From Siphonodentalium dalli (Eukaryota > Mollusca > Scaphopoda > Gadilida > Siphonodentaliidae), in NCBI GenBank assembly GCA_032622095.1, contig CP136062.1, positions 150,840,875 to 150,904,874 on the forward strand: a stretch of 64,000 nucleotides of DNA, in the 5' to 3' direction. Shown one piece after another: positions 10,614 through 20,747 of this stretch (the first letter of the stretch is position 1; each line of letters opens with the position of its first letter). The notes beneath the pieces were generated by a model. The model saw only the letters and a list, made by a program, of their open reading frames with translations. It was not told the DNA's origin and did no database searches. A program made the translations under genes and the position numbers.

Positions 10614-10984
10614 AATAACCAGTCACATCATATCACATGACTACCCAGAGAAATGCATGCTGACACCATGCTGTTATCAACTTAATCGCCAAATTATCCA
10701 CTGGAAATACCCTCTTGTTGACAATTTAATTTTGTGTCAGTTTATCTCGGGTGTTACAAGGCATAAACATTTGTTTAATACACTTTATTTACCATTCTAA
10801 TGTTAAACTTTCATTTATTCTCACTATTTAGCCAATGACAATGACAATGTGCAGCCCAGTCAAAACTGAAAGTATATCATGAAAGTGCTTACAAGAAAAG
10901 CGTGTGCGATGTTCAAAATATGTGAGCTTAGAACAGCGGGCCGGTGATTTTCCAAAATCGAAGGTCTGGTACTTGCTGCAATAA
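10614..10984. other. Unassigned intronic stretch
   Basis: No exon or repeat recognised. Confidence 0.4.
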
Positions 10985-11040
10985 TTATATTATTGAATGG
11001 GAGATCCGTACAGATGTATATGTAATATGTATACTACTAT
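10985..11040. repeat. Left end of the 44-bp minisatellite
   Basis: TTATTGAATGGGAGATCCGTACAGATGTATATG followed by ATGTATACTACTAT, a diverged unit of the array that resumes at about 12160. The arrays are separated by an inserted element. Confidence 0.75.
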
Positions 11041-12154
11041 AGGTGCCACGATTAATCATATAATCGATGAACCATTGATAAGCCAACAATCGATTACCAT
11101 TTCCATCGTCAATTAATCTGTGTTATTTATTTCGGACATCAGAAAATGCCGGGTATTATTGAATACCGTGTTTGTTTTACACAGTGTAATCTACAACCGA
11201 GGGGTTATCATCCTTTGATCGCATATCAAAGAGATTCCAATAACATGAGTACTACTAATATATGCTGCAAGCAGTCGGCAGTTCATTTGATGATGCGACA
11301 TGGTTTCTCGTTGGGTCGTTGTATATTCTACAAATTGGTGGCTGCAATTTGTACATATGGCGACGTCGTAATATATTTATACTTGAAAGGTGGCACTATG
11401 TCTTTGAAATGTGCCGACTGTCACCATGTTCAATGAACTGAATGCACTCACCCTTGAATCTGATTGGACCAATGGGGAGTTGATTGACATTCTCTCTAAA
11501 ACCAGGGAACCAATATATGCGGCATTTTAATCAGCGATGTTCTCCGCAATGTAATTGCGAGTGTACTTTGTTTGCATATGTATACTTAGAAGTTACTAGT
11601 AAAGGCTATCGCATATCGTGTGGTGACTGCTGAATGAAACTGACTATTATCAAATACTTAGCTTGTTCTGAGTCTTGCAATTTGCGGGTGGGGGCACACC
11701 TTTGTGATTGTTAACCACGCTCTGGAAGTTTGATGAAAGTTATAGTTTCCGTAAAATTTGATTCCTTTTTTAAGGAACCGCCGGCAGCCCATCATACATT
11801 CCTACTTTTATATTGTTTGTATATTTGGCTATTCATAACACTGAAATTAATCGCTACGTTCGTTCTAATGAACTCGCAAATATTATAACCATAACATCGC
11901 AGAGAACTGTGCTGGTATTGAATACATTGTGCTCATTAGTCATTAACAGTGGTTTATGATGCACTTTATTAATGTAAAAATGATATCAGCCAATGCCTCA
12001 AACAACCAGCGACAGTGCAGTTAACTAGCACCAGGCCAATAGGCCATATAACGGAATACTTCCACTGATGTTATTATATTAGGTACAATTAATCGATTAT
12101 AGTTGATTATTGATGACCGATTATCGATTATCAAAATAAATAAACATGGCACCT
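11041..12154. mobile_element. 1.1-kb inverted-repeat element, probably hAT-like
   Basis: Ends AGGTGCCACGATTAATC and ATGGCACCT are inverted, with subterminal ATCGATTA motifs at both sides (AATCGATGAACC near 11062; ATTATCGATTATCAAAAT near 12119-12136). It interrupts the 44-bp array. The interior has no recognisable transposase. The target duplication is not clear. Confidence 0.6.
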
Positions 12155-13142
12155 CTATATACGACTATTATTGAATGAGAAAATCTGTACTGATGTATAC
12201 TACTATTATTGAATGAGAGAATCTGTACCGATGTATATGTATAGTACTATTATTGAATGAGAGAATCCGTACTGATGTATATGTATACTACTATTATAGA
12301 ATGAGAGAATCCGTACTGATGTGTATGTATACTACTATTATTGAATGAGAGAATCCGTACTGATATATATGTATAGTACTATTATGAAATGAAAGAATCC
12401 GTACTGATGTGTATGTATAGTACTATTATGAAATGAGAGAATCCGTACTGATGTATATGTATAGTACTATTATTGAATGAGAGAATCCGTACTGATGTAT
12501 ATGTATACTACTATTATGAAATGAGAGAATCCGTACTGATATATATGTATACTACTATTATTGAATGAGAGAATCCGTACTGATGTATATGTATACTACT
12601 ATTATTGAATGAGAATCCGTACTGATATATATGTATACTACTATTATTGAATGAGAGAATCCGTACTGATATATATGTATACTACTATAATTGAATGAGA
12701 GAATCCGTACTGATGTGTATGTATAGTACTATTATTGAATGAGAGAATCCGTACTGATGTATATGTATAGTACTATTATTGAATGAGAGAATCTGTACTG
12801 ATATATATGTCTACTACTATTATTGAATGAGAGAATCCGTACTGATATATATGTATACTACTATTATTGAATGAGAGAATCCGTACTGATGTATATGTAT
12901 AGTACTATTATTGAATGAGAGAATCCGTACTGATATATATGTATAGTACTATTATTGAATGAGAGAATCCGTACTGATGTATATGTATACTACTATTATT
13001 GAATGAGAGAATCCGTACTGATGTGTACTACTATTATTGAATGAGAGAATCCATACTGATGTATATGTATACTACTACTATTGAATGAGAGAATCCGTAC
13101 TGATGTATATGTATACTACTATTATGAAATGAGAGAATCCAT
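12155..13142. repeat. 44-bp minisatellite, about 22 units
   Basis: Head-to-tail units built on ATTGAATGAGAGAATCCGTA then CTGATGTATATGTATACTAC. Variants differ by TATATAT/GTATAT/GTGTAT and by ATTGAAT/ATGAAAT. It lies in the intron between exons i and j of the exchanger. Confidence 0.95.
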
Positions 13143-13156
13143 ACACAAACAAAAGG

Positions 13157-13535
13157 GTTAATAAACACTTACCATGCGTATCTGGCAAATCACTAAAACT
13201 TTAAACACTTACCATGCATATCTGGCAAATCACTAAAACTATAAACACTTACCATATGTATCTGGCAAATCACTAATACTATAAACAGTTACCATGCGTA
13301 TTTGGCAAAATCACTACTACTATAAACACTTACCATGCATATCTGGCAAATCACTAAAACTATAAACACTTACCATGTGTATCTGGCAAAATCACTACTA
13401 CTATAAACACTTACCATGCATATCTGGCAAATCACTAAAACTATAAACACTTACCATGAGTATCTGGCAAATCACTACTACTATAATCACTTACCATGCG
13501 TATTTGGCAAATCACTAAAACTGACACTTTTTGGT
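13157..13535. repeat. 40-bp array carrying a splice donor in each unit (about 9 copies)
   Basis: Each unit is ATAAACACTTACCATGCGTA then TCTGGCAAATCACTAAAACT, or a close variant with 40-41 bases. On the gene strand the unit reads GTGATTTGCCAGATACGCAT then GGTAAGTGTTTAT, so every copy holds the last coding bases of exon i plus its 5' splice site. The copy at 13491-13530 is the exon itself; the other copies are intronic. Confidence 0.93.
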
Positions 13536-13702
13536 AAGCTATCTTCTCCTGGTTTGCCATACACTTCACTTTTTCTTTGTCGTAGATTGGGAGATTTTTC
13601 TTCGTCCATACTCATCATTTTTCTCAGCTGCTGGCGAGTGTTGTGTTTGAACGGTGGATGATTTTCTACTTCTGGGATTTCGTAAGACTTATTGAATGTA
13701 AA
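13495..13702 (-). CDS. SLC9A3-like: NHE exon i: tail segment with basic RQQLRKMMS
   Basis: 208-bp exon. The acceptor TTTATTTCAG precedes TTTACATTC and the donor is CATG then GTAAGT. The only open frame reads FTFNKSYEIPEVENHPPFKH, NTRQQLRKMMSMDEEKSP, then NLRQRKSEVYGKPGEDSLPK and SVSFSDLPNTH, leaving one base. This frame needs phase-0 entry whereas exon h leaves one base, so an exon of 3n+2 bases or a 2-base indel must lie between them. The 3' end with its splice donor is reiterated downstream as a 40-bp array. RKSEVYGKPG and SVSFSD are possible phosphorylation segments. Confidence 0.85.
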
Positions 13703-13740
13703 CTGAAATAAACAATATCAATTTTTATTTTATAAGATAA

Positions 13741-14045
13741 CTAGCTGATGTGCCGACTTCGTCTGGGCTATTTATGGATTTCTGGGCAGAATATACAGCA
13801 TCTGGAGTTGTTTGTGGACGTTGCAAAATTGAGAAAGAAAAAAACTATTGTTCGCTCAGTCCAGAAACAAGCCTAGATGAGCATATATGAGCGAGGTCAA
13901 GGACAAGGTCGCATGTGAAATTGGACCAGCCCATTGTTCCTGGGATCAAAGTAGGCCTACATACCAAATTTGAGTCGGATCGGTTGAGCAGTTTTCGAGT
14001 CTATAGCACACATACATACATACATACACAGAGACAGAAGTGACA
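13741..14045. repeat. Retroelement 3'-tail-like sequence
   Basis: GACCAGCCCATTGTTCCTGG, ACCAAATTTGAGTCGGATCG, GTTGAGCAGTTTTCGAGT and a CATA microsatellite resemble non-LTR retrotransposon or SINE tails common in invertebrates. No reverse transcriptase frame is present. Family not assigned. Confidence 0.45.
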
Positions 14046-14444
14046 GAATATACAATAGATAATTATTTATATTTTATAAAAAATAATAATTGTACTTTTA
14101 TAAACTAATAATTATATTGATTGAACTGAAATAAGCATAATGTAATAATTATACTTTATTTAGAACCATATTATAAATATTTTTTTTTGTAAATAACAGC
14201 CTGAGTAACATCTTGTGTATGGATCTGCATATTACACGTACATGTATGACCACAGACAAAATAATTGTTTCCCCTAACCAAACTCAACCAGAAAATTATG
14301 ACAAAAAAGTGTCATTAGAAAGACGTTTCGTATCTAATGAAGTGTATACCACTATATCCTATGACAGAGCAAAATAATAGCTTGATTATTCCGCCATGTT
14401 ACTCAAGAGTAATGGCCAGAACTATTCAATGAATTAAACATGCT
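14046..14444. other. Unassigned intronic stretch
   Basis: AT-rich. The missing exon between exons h and i might lie here or in 15.05-15.4 kb, but I found no candidate with the needed phase. Confidence 0.3.
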
Positions 14445-14575
14445 GAGCTTGAAATAGTGTGTCTGTCATTTGCAGAATGAGGTCCCCAGAGGGTGAATTT
14501 AGTGATGCTACCCTGCATAGCGGGCTAGCATCACCAAATTCACCCTCTGGGAACCTCATTCTGCTGAGGTGTAAG
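14445..14575. mobile_element. Half copy of the hAT-like MITE
   Basis: CTTGAAATAGTGTGTCTGTC at the left, and one palindromic unit ending CTCATTCTGCTGAGGTG. Confidence 0.75.
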
Positions 14576-14630
14576 CATTCCGATCAGAAATGATAAGTAT
14601 TCATACACATACGAAGCAATGAAAACAAGC

Positions 14631-15045
14631 CTGCAAATAGTGTGTCTGTCATTTACAGAATGAGGTCCCCAGAGGGTAAATTTAGTGATGCTATCCCACA
14701 CAGCGGACTAGCATCAACAAATTCACCCTCTGGGGACCTCATTCTGCTTAGATTATCTTTAGTCTCAAATTAACATTGTATTTAGTTATTTTTTCCCTTC
14801 TGGGAAGTTTCTAGATCCCCTAATTTGCAGAAGATAAAATGCATAATTGAGGTGACTAAATGGGTGAATAACTTTAACTGGGGAACTCCAATCTGATCAT
14901 AGGTCTCCCATAGCAGTTGAGGCCAAAGCAAAATGAAGTTCCCAGAGGGTGAATTTGGTAATGCTAGACCACTAAATTCACCCCCTGGGAACATCATTCT
15001 ACAAATGACAGACACACTATTTGCAGGTTTGAATGAACGCATAAA
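14631..15045. mobile_element. Long-form hAT-like palindromic MITE
   Basis: Left unit with GTGTCTGTCATTTACAGAAT; right unit ending TACAAATGACAGACACACTA. The internal segment (ATAGGTCTCCCATAGCAGTT, CTAATTTGCAGAAGATAAAA) runs inversely to the other long copies. Confidence 0.75.
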
Positions 15046-15422
15046 TTCTCTGATCTACAAAACGAAGTCACCAAAATAAACCCTACAGACATTCTTAAAT
15101 CATGTATAACCTGGCACGCTTTGTTTTCAATCATCCATGAAGTACTATTACTGGCATTTCTAAACCTGAGAAAGCTGGGAGTTTTCAATCTAATATTAGA
15201 GGTTAATTCTTCTTCAAGATCAGTATATAGTCTACTCTCCTATTGTTTGCAGACATAGGAATTTGATTGAGTTGCTGACTATAATTAATTGAACATGGAA
15301 GACAGCATTGATCAACCTTTTGTAAGTCTGTTGCTAATAATTCAAGCTGTGAATGGAAACTATTTTATTGGCATTGAATGAGTAATTGGCTCTAAAGATA
15401 GATAGATCAATTTGTTGGATAG

Positions 15423-15667
15423 TTAACCCTTCCATACTGGAACTTCCTGAAATTTCGCGAAAACCCTGTGCCAATGCATTCTCTTATATATACGAGTCTC
15501 CCATAGGGAGCCTCGCATATATAAGAGAATACATTGGCCTAACAATATTTATCTTGACCTTGTAAACCAGTGCATTCTTTTATATATGTGAGGCTCCATA
15601 TAAGAGAATGCACTGACACATTATATTTAATGCTGCACCAGCACAGCTCCCATCATGAAAGGGTTAA
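15423..15667. mobile_element. TTAA-bounded MITE, CCCTTCCATACTGGA family
   Basis: Starts TTAACCCTTCCATACTGGAA and ends ATCATGAAAGGGTTAA. Two hairpins, the right one shortened. Confidence 0.8.
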
Positions 15668-15805
15668 CTCTAAAGATAGATAGATCAATTTGTTGGTTAA
15701 TTGATTGATCAATCTGTTATCTGCAAATGTCAGACACGCTATATCCAGACTTGAATCCTTTGTAAAAATTGTATAGTGCAGAGACCCTGTAGGATAATTT
15801 GTGTA

Positions 15806-16104
15806 TATCCCTTCCATGACTGGAGCTTCCTGAAATTTTGTGAAAACCCTGTGCCAATGCATTCTCTTATATATGCGAGTCTCCCATAGGGAACCTCGCA
15901 TATATAAGAGAATGCATTGGCCTAATTATATTTACCATGGCCTTGTAAGCCAGTGCATTCTCTTATATATGCGAGGCTCCCTATGAGAGACTCGCATACA
16001 TAAGAGAATGCACTGGCCCTATCAGAGACTCGCATATATAATAGAATGCACTGGCACAGGATATTTAATGCTGCACCAGGGCAGCTCCGTCATGAAAGGG
16101 TTAA
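15806..16104. mobile_element. TTAA MITE 12 bp from the exon h splice donor
   Basis: Left end TATCCCTTCCATGACTGGAG (TTAA eroded); right end CCGTCATGAAAGGGTTAA at 16104. Three TGCATTCTC-type arm pairs, the right hairpin duplicated. Only 12 bases separate it from the 3' edge of exon h, so it forms most of the start of that intron. Confidence 0.8.
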
Positions 16105-16116
16105 AGCTTTACTTAC

Positions 16117-16247
16117 AGTTTTTCTTGGTTGGGAACATAGAATCGTCCAGTATATTGTGTATTTTTATGTCATCAGCCATTTTCTGGGAACAAAACTGAA
16201 GGTCCTTCTTGTACCTAGCGGCATCTTCCTTGTCAGAATCAGAGTGT
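16117..16247 (-). CDS. SLC9A3-like: NHE exon h: tail segment HSDSDKEDAARYKK
   Basis: 131-bp exon, phase 2 in and 1 out. The acceptor CACTTCAG precedes ACACTCTG and the donor is AACT then GTAAGT. It encodes HSDSDKEDAARYKKDLQF, then CSQKMADDIKIHNILDDSMF and PTKKN. DIKIHNILDDSMF resembles the tail helix that in NHE3 reads as a His/Leu-rich segment before YKPR. Only this frame is open. Its outgoing phase does not match the next recognised exon. A hAT-like element ends 44 bp upstream of the acceptor and a TTAA element begins 12 bp past the exon. Confidence 0.88.
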
Positions 16248-16291
16248 CTGAAGTGAAAACAAGGGGTATAGTCAGTAAGTGCCACCCCAGA

Positions 16292-16379
16292 TAGGCTTGC
16301 CACGATCTTTGATTAATCGACTAACCTTCGACAGGTGTGGGTAGTCGATGGTTATTTACTTTTGTCGACGAATCACCCA

Positions 16380-16416
<37 letters not shown>

Positions 16417-17120
16417 TGTATGTAAGCAGGACTATGTATGCAGCCCAATTTACCACCCAACAGCCTGTTCTCTCATCAGCCCTGCCACGATGCAGTTTCT
16501 TTTCCCTATTGATGTTGCATACAATGATTGTCGGTCATCTTCAAATAATTCTGTGTGTGACATTTTCTCACAGTCCGTGGCGGGCTCTTTTATTAAAAAT
16601 GAAAATGTCCAGATTATACATGGCAGTAAATGTAACTGCATTCCTGTCACCCCCCCCCCCCCCCAAAAGCTCCAATATCTGCCACTGTCTACATGTGTTC
16701 TCGTTAACTTCAGTGCAAGTGTACGCGTTTCGCTCTTTTAGCCAACTTAATGCGAAGAACATGCTCTGCTGAAATACTTATCGGTGGCTCGCGGCCGAAC
16801 TAGCTTTATTTCATGCAATTTTGCATAGTTATTGTCAGAAACATCAGGCTCATTGGCAATTCTGGGCAGTATTTAATAGTAAGGGTATGTTTATAATTAC
16901 ATCGGGACGAATGAGAGCATGAGTATTCCTTTTGTATATATGAAATAAACAATGAACACTGATGGTTTATATAACTCTGTTATGAATGGATGTAAAGTAG
17001 TCATCGAAATTTTGCATTTTGTTTACCTGGATGTAATACAGGGCGCATATGTAAACGACTAACCGTCGACTATACCAGTCGATTAGTCGATTCTGAAAAC
17101 TCATAGTTATGGCAACCCTA
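16292..17120. mobile_element. hAT-like element with 8-bp TSD, upstream of exon h
   Basis: Termini TAGGCTTGCCACGATC and ATGGCAACCCTA are inverted, with subterminal GATTAATCGACTAAC and GTCGATTAGTCGATTC. The flanking repeats ACCCCAGA (16284-16291) and ACCCCAAA (17121-17128) differ at one base. A 34-base poly-G tract (about 16381-16414) and a poly-C tract (16651-16664) lie inside. No transposase is visible. Confidence 0.75.
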
Positions 17121-17599
17121 ACCCCAAAAAGATGCGATTTTATATAGCGGATGGGGGAAAATTGCAGGTGGAGAAAAGTGGCAAGCCCGCAGACGCTGTG
17201 GTGCTACATTGTTAGACCCTTCTGGTAGTTGAAGTTCTGTATAGTTTTCGGTTGTGAAAACAAAGCCTAAAACGCAGAGGGTTATATTTCATTCTCCTCA
17301 TTATGCAAGTTGAACTTGAACAATAATTTTTTTTTTATTTTGTACCTGTCAATTTCTGCACCGCTTTCGCAAATTCAGCAATAGACCTTTCCACAGCTTT
17401 CAATTAAGTAATTATTAGCTGATATTTTTGACCAATCATGTACCCACCGTGAAGGCCGCCCATATCTTTAATATATTTAATATTTTTTATCAAATCATAA
17501 GGTACTGAAATTTCTATTTGTGCCATGATGTTGGAAATTTATCTTTTTTTCATTTTGCATGACACTTGCAAATTAGGTAGAGGTGAGGCAGGACCAGGT
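17121..17599. other. Unassigned intronic stretch
   Basis: AT-rich. No exon or repeat recognised. Confidence 0.4.
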
Positions 17600-17780
17600 A
17601 AAAATTAACACATATTGACAAATATCATTGGCCAGCATTAATACCCACTCCAAACCAACCGCAACTTCGGCCCTCAGGAAATGCCCTCTGATTTGGCATA
17701 TCATGCCAGAACCCCCCAATATATGGCCACAGCCCCCCTACTTGGGAATCCTGGCTATGCCACTGCCTCTGTGTGAGTGA
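17600..17780. repeat. hAT-type element fragment
   Basis: CCCCCAATATATGGCCACAG, then CCCCTACTTGGGAATCCTGG and CTATGCCACTGCC. The same segment recurs at about 38668-38735 (CAATATATGGCCAGCC, CCTGGCTACGCCCCTGCAC). The terminus type (GGCGTAGCCAGGATCC in reverse) is common in hAT elements. Confidence 0.45.
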
Positions 17781-18059
17781 GTTCAGAAGGCATCTTTGCC
17801 AAAATCTATCTGGAACAATATAATTGGCTGACAATAAAGAAAAAATCTTGGCCTAGTAACTCTACTATACTGAGTACAAATAATAACTGGAGTAACAAAG
17901 CTAACTGGAGTTCAAGGTTTCCTTTATTGTGATGGCATGCAAAGTTCTCATTTAACTCGTAATACAGTACAATTAAGCCCAGGAAGCTGTGTCTGGTAAT
18001 GAAGGTTTCCTATTTAATTTAATTTGTTTTACAGTTAGGCTGTAAATCGGTCTGCAGAG

Positions 18060-18180
18060 AGAGGAAGTAGACAACAAGAGAGTCAGTTACTGTGGACCCG
18101 CTCACCAGGCTATCGAGATTCGAGACTTAGAAGACAAGACAGTCAGCTACTGTGGACCCGCTCACCAGGCTATCGAGAAG
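18060..18180. repeat. Tandem duplication of about 58 bp
   Basis: AGTCAGTTACTGTGGACCCG with CTCACCAGGCTATCGAGA occurs twice with a short linker. Function unknown. Confidence 0.8.
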
Positions 18181-18637
18181 ACTGGGACTTTGAAATCTAC
18201 TGCTACAATTAAAAATTGTAAACCGGAATTCAATAAATAGAATGCTGTCATCAAGGCAAATGTATCAAATAAAATGTCCCAGAAATGTATTAAATTTTAT
18301 TCTATAGTCACCAGGTGTCTTGAGTTGATGCCCCTTCTCGACATAGATTTTACACGATGTGTGTTAAATATTACCAAATCCACATCCGTTAATTAATTGT
18401 GGTTACGTCATCTATACGTAAATTCATAACTTAATTTATTACTTTAAATAGCTGTAAAATAATTAATATTAAAAATTCAATTTTATTTTTATGCCTTTTA
18501 TTAACCAGAACGTCTTCAGCAGACATCTTCGACTCAAATTAATTATTTAAAAATATATTATCGATTATAAGATTGCTGTTGTTACCGGGAATTTATTGAA
18601 ATTGGGGGTAGCGTCTCCCTTTATGAAAACAGATAAC
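18181..18637. other. Unassigned intronic stretch
   Basis: AT-rich. Nothing recognised. Confidence 0.4.
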
Positions 18638-19373
18638 TTAAAGGGGTACTGTACACTAAATCCAGCCATTTATGGGAACATGTCCTATTATACTCAACAT
18701 AATATATGCAACAAATGAATAAATTTGAACCATGGATGAGTGCAAAATACATGCATAAGTTCTGTGAACAATGTAAGTAACATGGTAATTATAATGAAAA
18801 TGAGTTAACCCTTTACCCAACAAACTGGCCAAAACCGGCCAAATAAAGCTTCAACAGCCTAAAATATCTTCGGTCTGTCTCAATAGAACCATACAAATAT
18901 GGATATCATTGGAACCGGCTCCTTGACCACATTGTGATCGTTACAGTTATGCCCTGTGCCAATGCATTCTCTTATATATGCGAGTCGACCATAGGTCGTC
19001 TCGCATATATAAGAGAATGCATTGGCCTAAAAAAAATCTTTTTTTAACACTTTTTACCATTTTTTCTTACATTCTTTAACAATTTTATAATTTGTAATGT
19101 GTTAAGCTAATGCATTCTCTTATATATGCGAGGCGACCTATGGTCGACTCGCATATATAAGAGAATGCATTGGCACAGGGCCCTTCTGTTGGGTAAAGGG
19201 TTAATGACTTGGACCATAAACTGATTTTCATTATAATTACCATGTCATATTACATCGTTCATAAAGTAAATGAGTGTATTTTGCACTCATCCATTCATTA
19301 GTTGCATATATTCTGTTTAGTATAACAGGAGATGGTCCCATAAATGACCGGATTTAGTGTACAGTACCCCTTT
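18638..19373. mobile_element. Palindromic element hosting a nested TTAA MITE
   Basis: Outer termini TTAAAGGGGTACTGTACACT and GTGTACAGTACCCCTTT are inverted. Inner arms match too (GAGTGCAAAATACATGCA against TGTATTTTGCACTC; CATGGTAATTATAATGAAAA against TTTTCATTATAATTACCATG). The centre is split by a MITE at 18805-19204. Confidence 0.8.
18805..19204 (+). mobile_element. TTAA-bounded MITE, CCCTTTACCCAACA family (copy 2, nested)
   Basis: Starts TTAACCCTTTACCCAACA and ends TGTTGGGTAAAGGGTTAA. It sits exactly between the arms of the surrounding palindrome. Removing it with one TTAA restores ATGAGTTAATGACTTGG. Confidence 0.9.
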
Positions 19374-19521
19374 GATGACAAAATGACTTAACAAGTTAAC
19401 ATGATTCTATATGCGATTTGATATCAAATTTCATACTGATTTCAAATGGCTTGTAGGCAATATTGTAAAATAAATAATTTAGAAATCAAGATTTGACTCT
19501 GGCTCAGCATAAATAACATAC

Positions 19522-19794
19522 TTGACCATAGAAGCATTCTCATATTCAACTAGTCGAGCAAATGAAGAATTTCTTCGCATTTCAAGGTTAGATGTTTCTT
19601 CTGACTCCACAAGTCGTGCAAATGATGAATTTCTGCGCATGCCATTGTTGTAGGCATTTTCTTGCTTGTTAACATTCCCAATAGCTTCTCTGATGTTAAT
19701 CTTCTGGAACAGCTGGAGCAGGTCGTTTTCCCGAGTTTTTGGATTGTCTCTTGTCAAAACTGGTCGGATATACTTCAAGTCAATCTGTTCAAAC
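19522..19794 (-). CDS. SLC9A3-like: NHE exon g: cytosolic tail with duplicated RRNSS (PKA-type) motif
   Basis: 273-bp exon, phase 2 in and 2 out. The acceptor TTTCAG precedes GTTTGAAC and the donor is GTATGT after GGTCAA. It begins FEQIDLKYIRPVLTRDNPKT, the conserved post-CHP helix. It then contains a 20-residue tandem repeat: MRRNSSFARLVESEETSNLE, then MRRNSSFARLVEYENASMVK. RRNSS fits the PKA consensus RRxS and sits where NHE3 carries its regulatory RRGS site, so cAMP control is a reasonable inference. The GTATGT donor is preferred because it gives the phase required by the next exon; read-through would continue in frame to a stop at 19479. Confidence 0.9.
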
Positions 19795-19846
19795 CTGAAA
19801 AATAAAACAATCACATGGTCATTCAATTAAGAAACAATTAAGGCAA

Positions 19847-20233
19847 TTAAAGTTACACAATCCGATTCGATGGTCCCCATATAATCAGATTCCAACAACA
19901 AAAACATTTCTTCAAAGACGCTTGGTTACCAGAATCAATTAATTACCAAAAAATAATGCTAACCACTGTCAACTCTAGAATTTGTTTTCCAAAACATGTT
20001 ATATATGAACATTTTGTTCAACAATTTGGTATTGAGAGTATATGTCAGCCAGCTCATCAAATACATGTATTTGTTAGACCGCCAAATATTCCTGGTGGTG
20101 AAAATCAGATTTCAGAATTTGATAATTGATAACTCTGAGCTTTGATAGGTGGCTTCCTTGACTCAAATCATATTTTGTTTACCCCCCCGAAGCCACAGAA
20201 ATAGTAATTCATGAGCGTTAAATCAGATTATGT
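19847..20233. mobile_element. Degenerate copy of the AGGTACTCAATCCGAT element
   Basis: TTAAAGTTACACAATCCGAT at the left; GAAGCCACAGAAATAGTAAT and TTAAATCAGATT at the right match the element at 5381-5860 with many changes. Confidence 0.5.
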
Positions 20234-20234
20234 A

Positions 20235-20447
20235 CAGTAATGCCCTAATTAATCGACTCCTTTAACCACAGCAGAATTATGGGTAACTTTTCAGGATTTA
20301 GTTGGAAATATGGCTTGTTGCCATTCATCGGAAAGCTCTTGGGGAGAGCTTTCCGATGAATGCAACAAGCCATATTTCCGACTAAATCCTGAAAAGTTAC
20401 CCATAATTCTGCTGCAGTTAAGGAGTCGATTACTTATGGCATTACTG
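20235..20447. mobile_element. Mariner-like palindromic MITE with TA TSD
   Basis: CAGTAATGCCCTAATTAATC to GATTACTTATGGCATTACTG, flanked by TA. Long near-perfect arms (CAGCAGAATTATGGGTAACT and inverse) meet at a short GGGGAG loop. Confidence 0.88.
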
Positions 20448-20747
20448 TATCTTCGACGCCAGTAAATTACTCCATGTGCAGCTCCTCAATCAACCAATAA
20501 TTAGTTATCTATTCAATCCATTTGTTTTGCGCATTCTGCAATAAATTAGATTCAACAGACTTCGCACTGATATATCACGTGTCCATAGGGCATATGACAC
20601 GATGCCAATCCCACAATCCAATCAGGCAGAAATCCGACCTAAGCTAGCTGTTCGCTCCTTTGGGGGGGATACCATATTAGGACACCCACGTTTTTGTGTC
20701 TCTCTGGGATAGTGCATGAGACACAAGTCATGGCTTCTTTAGACAAG

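Noticed and set aside
14994-15188. Candidate missing exon at about 15120-15170 on the minus strand (acceptor CTTTCTCAG, frame FRNASNSTSWMIENKACQ)
   Set aside because: Its open frame needs a different entering phase from that left by exon h; in the required phase it hits TGA after LHG.
16335-16772. Open frames of 134-145 codons starting with a glycine run
   Set aside because: They arise from the poly-G and poly-C tracts inside a hAT-like element; overlapping frames on both strands are open and none resembles a protein.
20235-20447. Palindromes as bacterial-type terminators or phage attachment sites
   Set aside because: They recur about fifteen times with TA target duplications inside introns; they are transposable elements.
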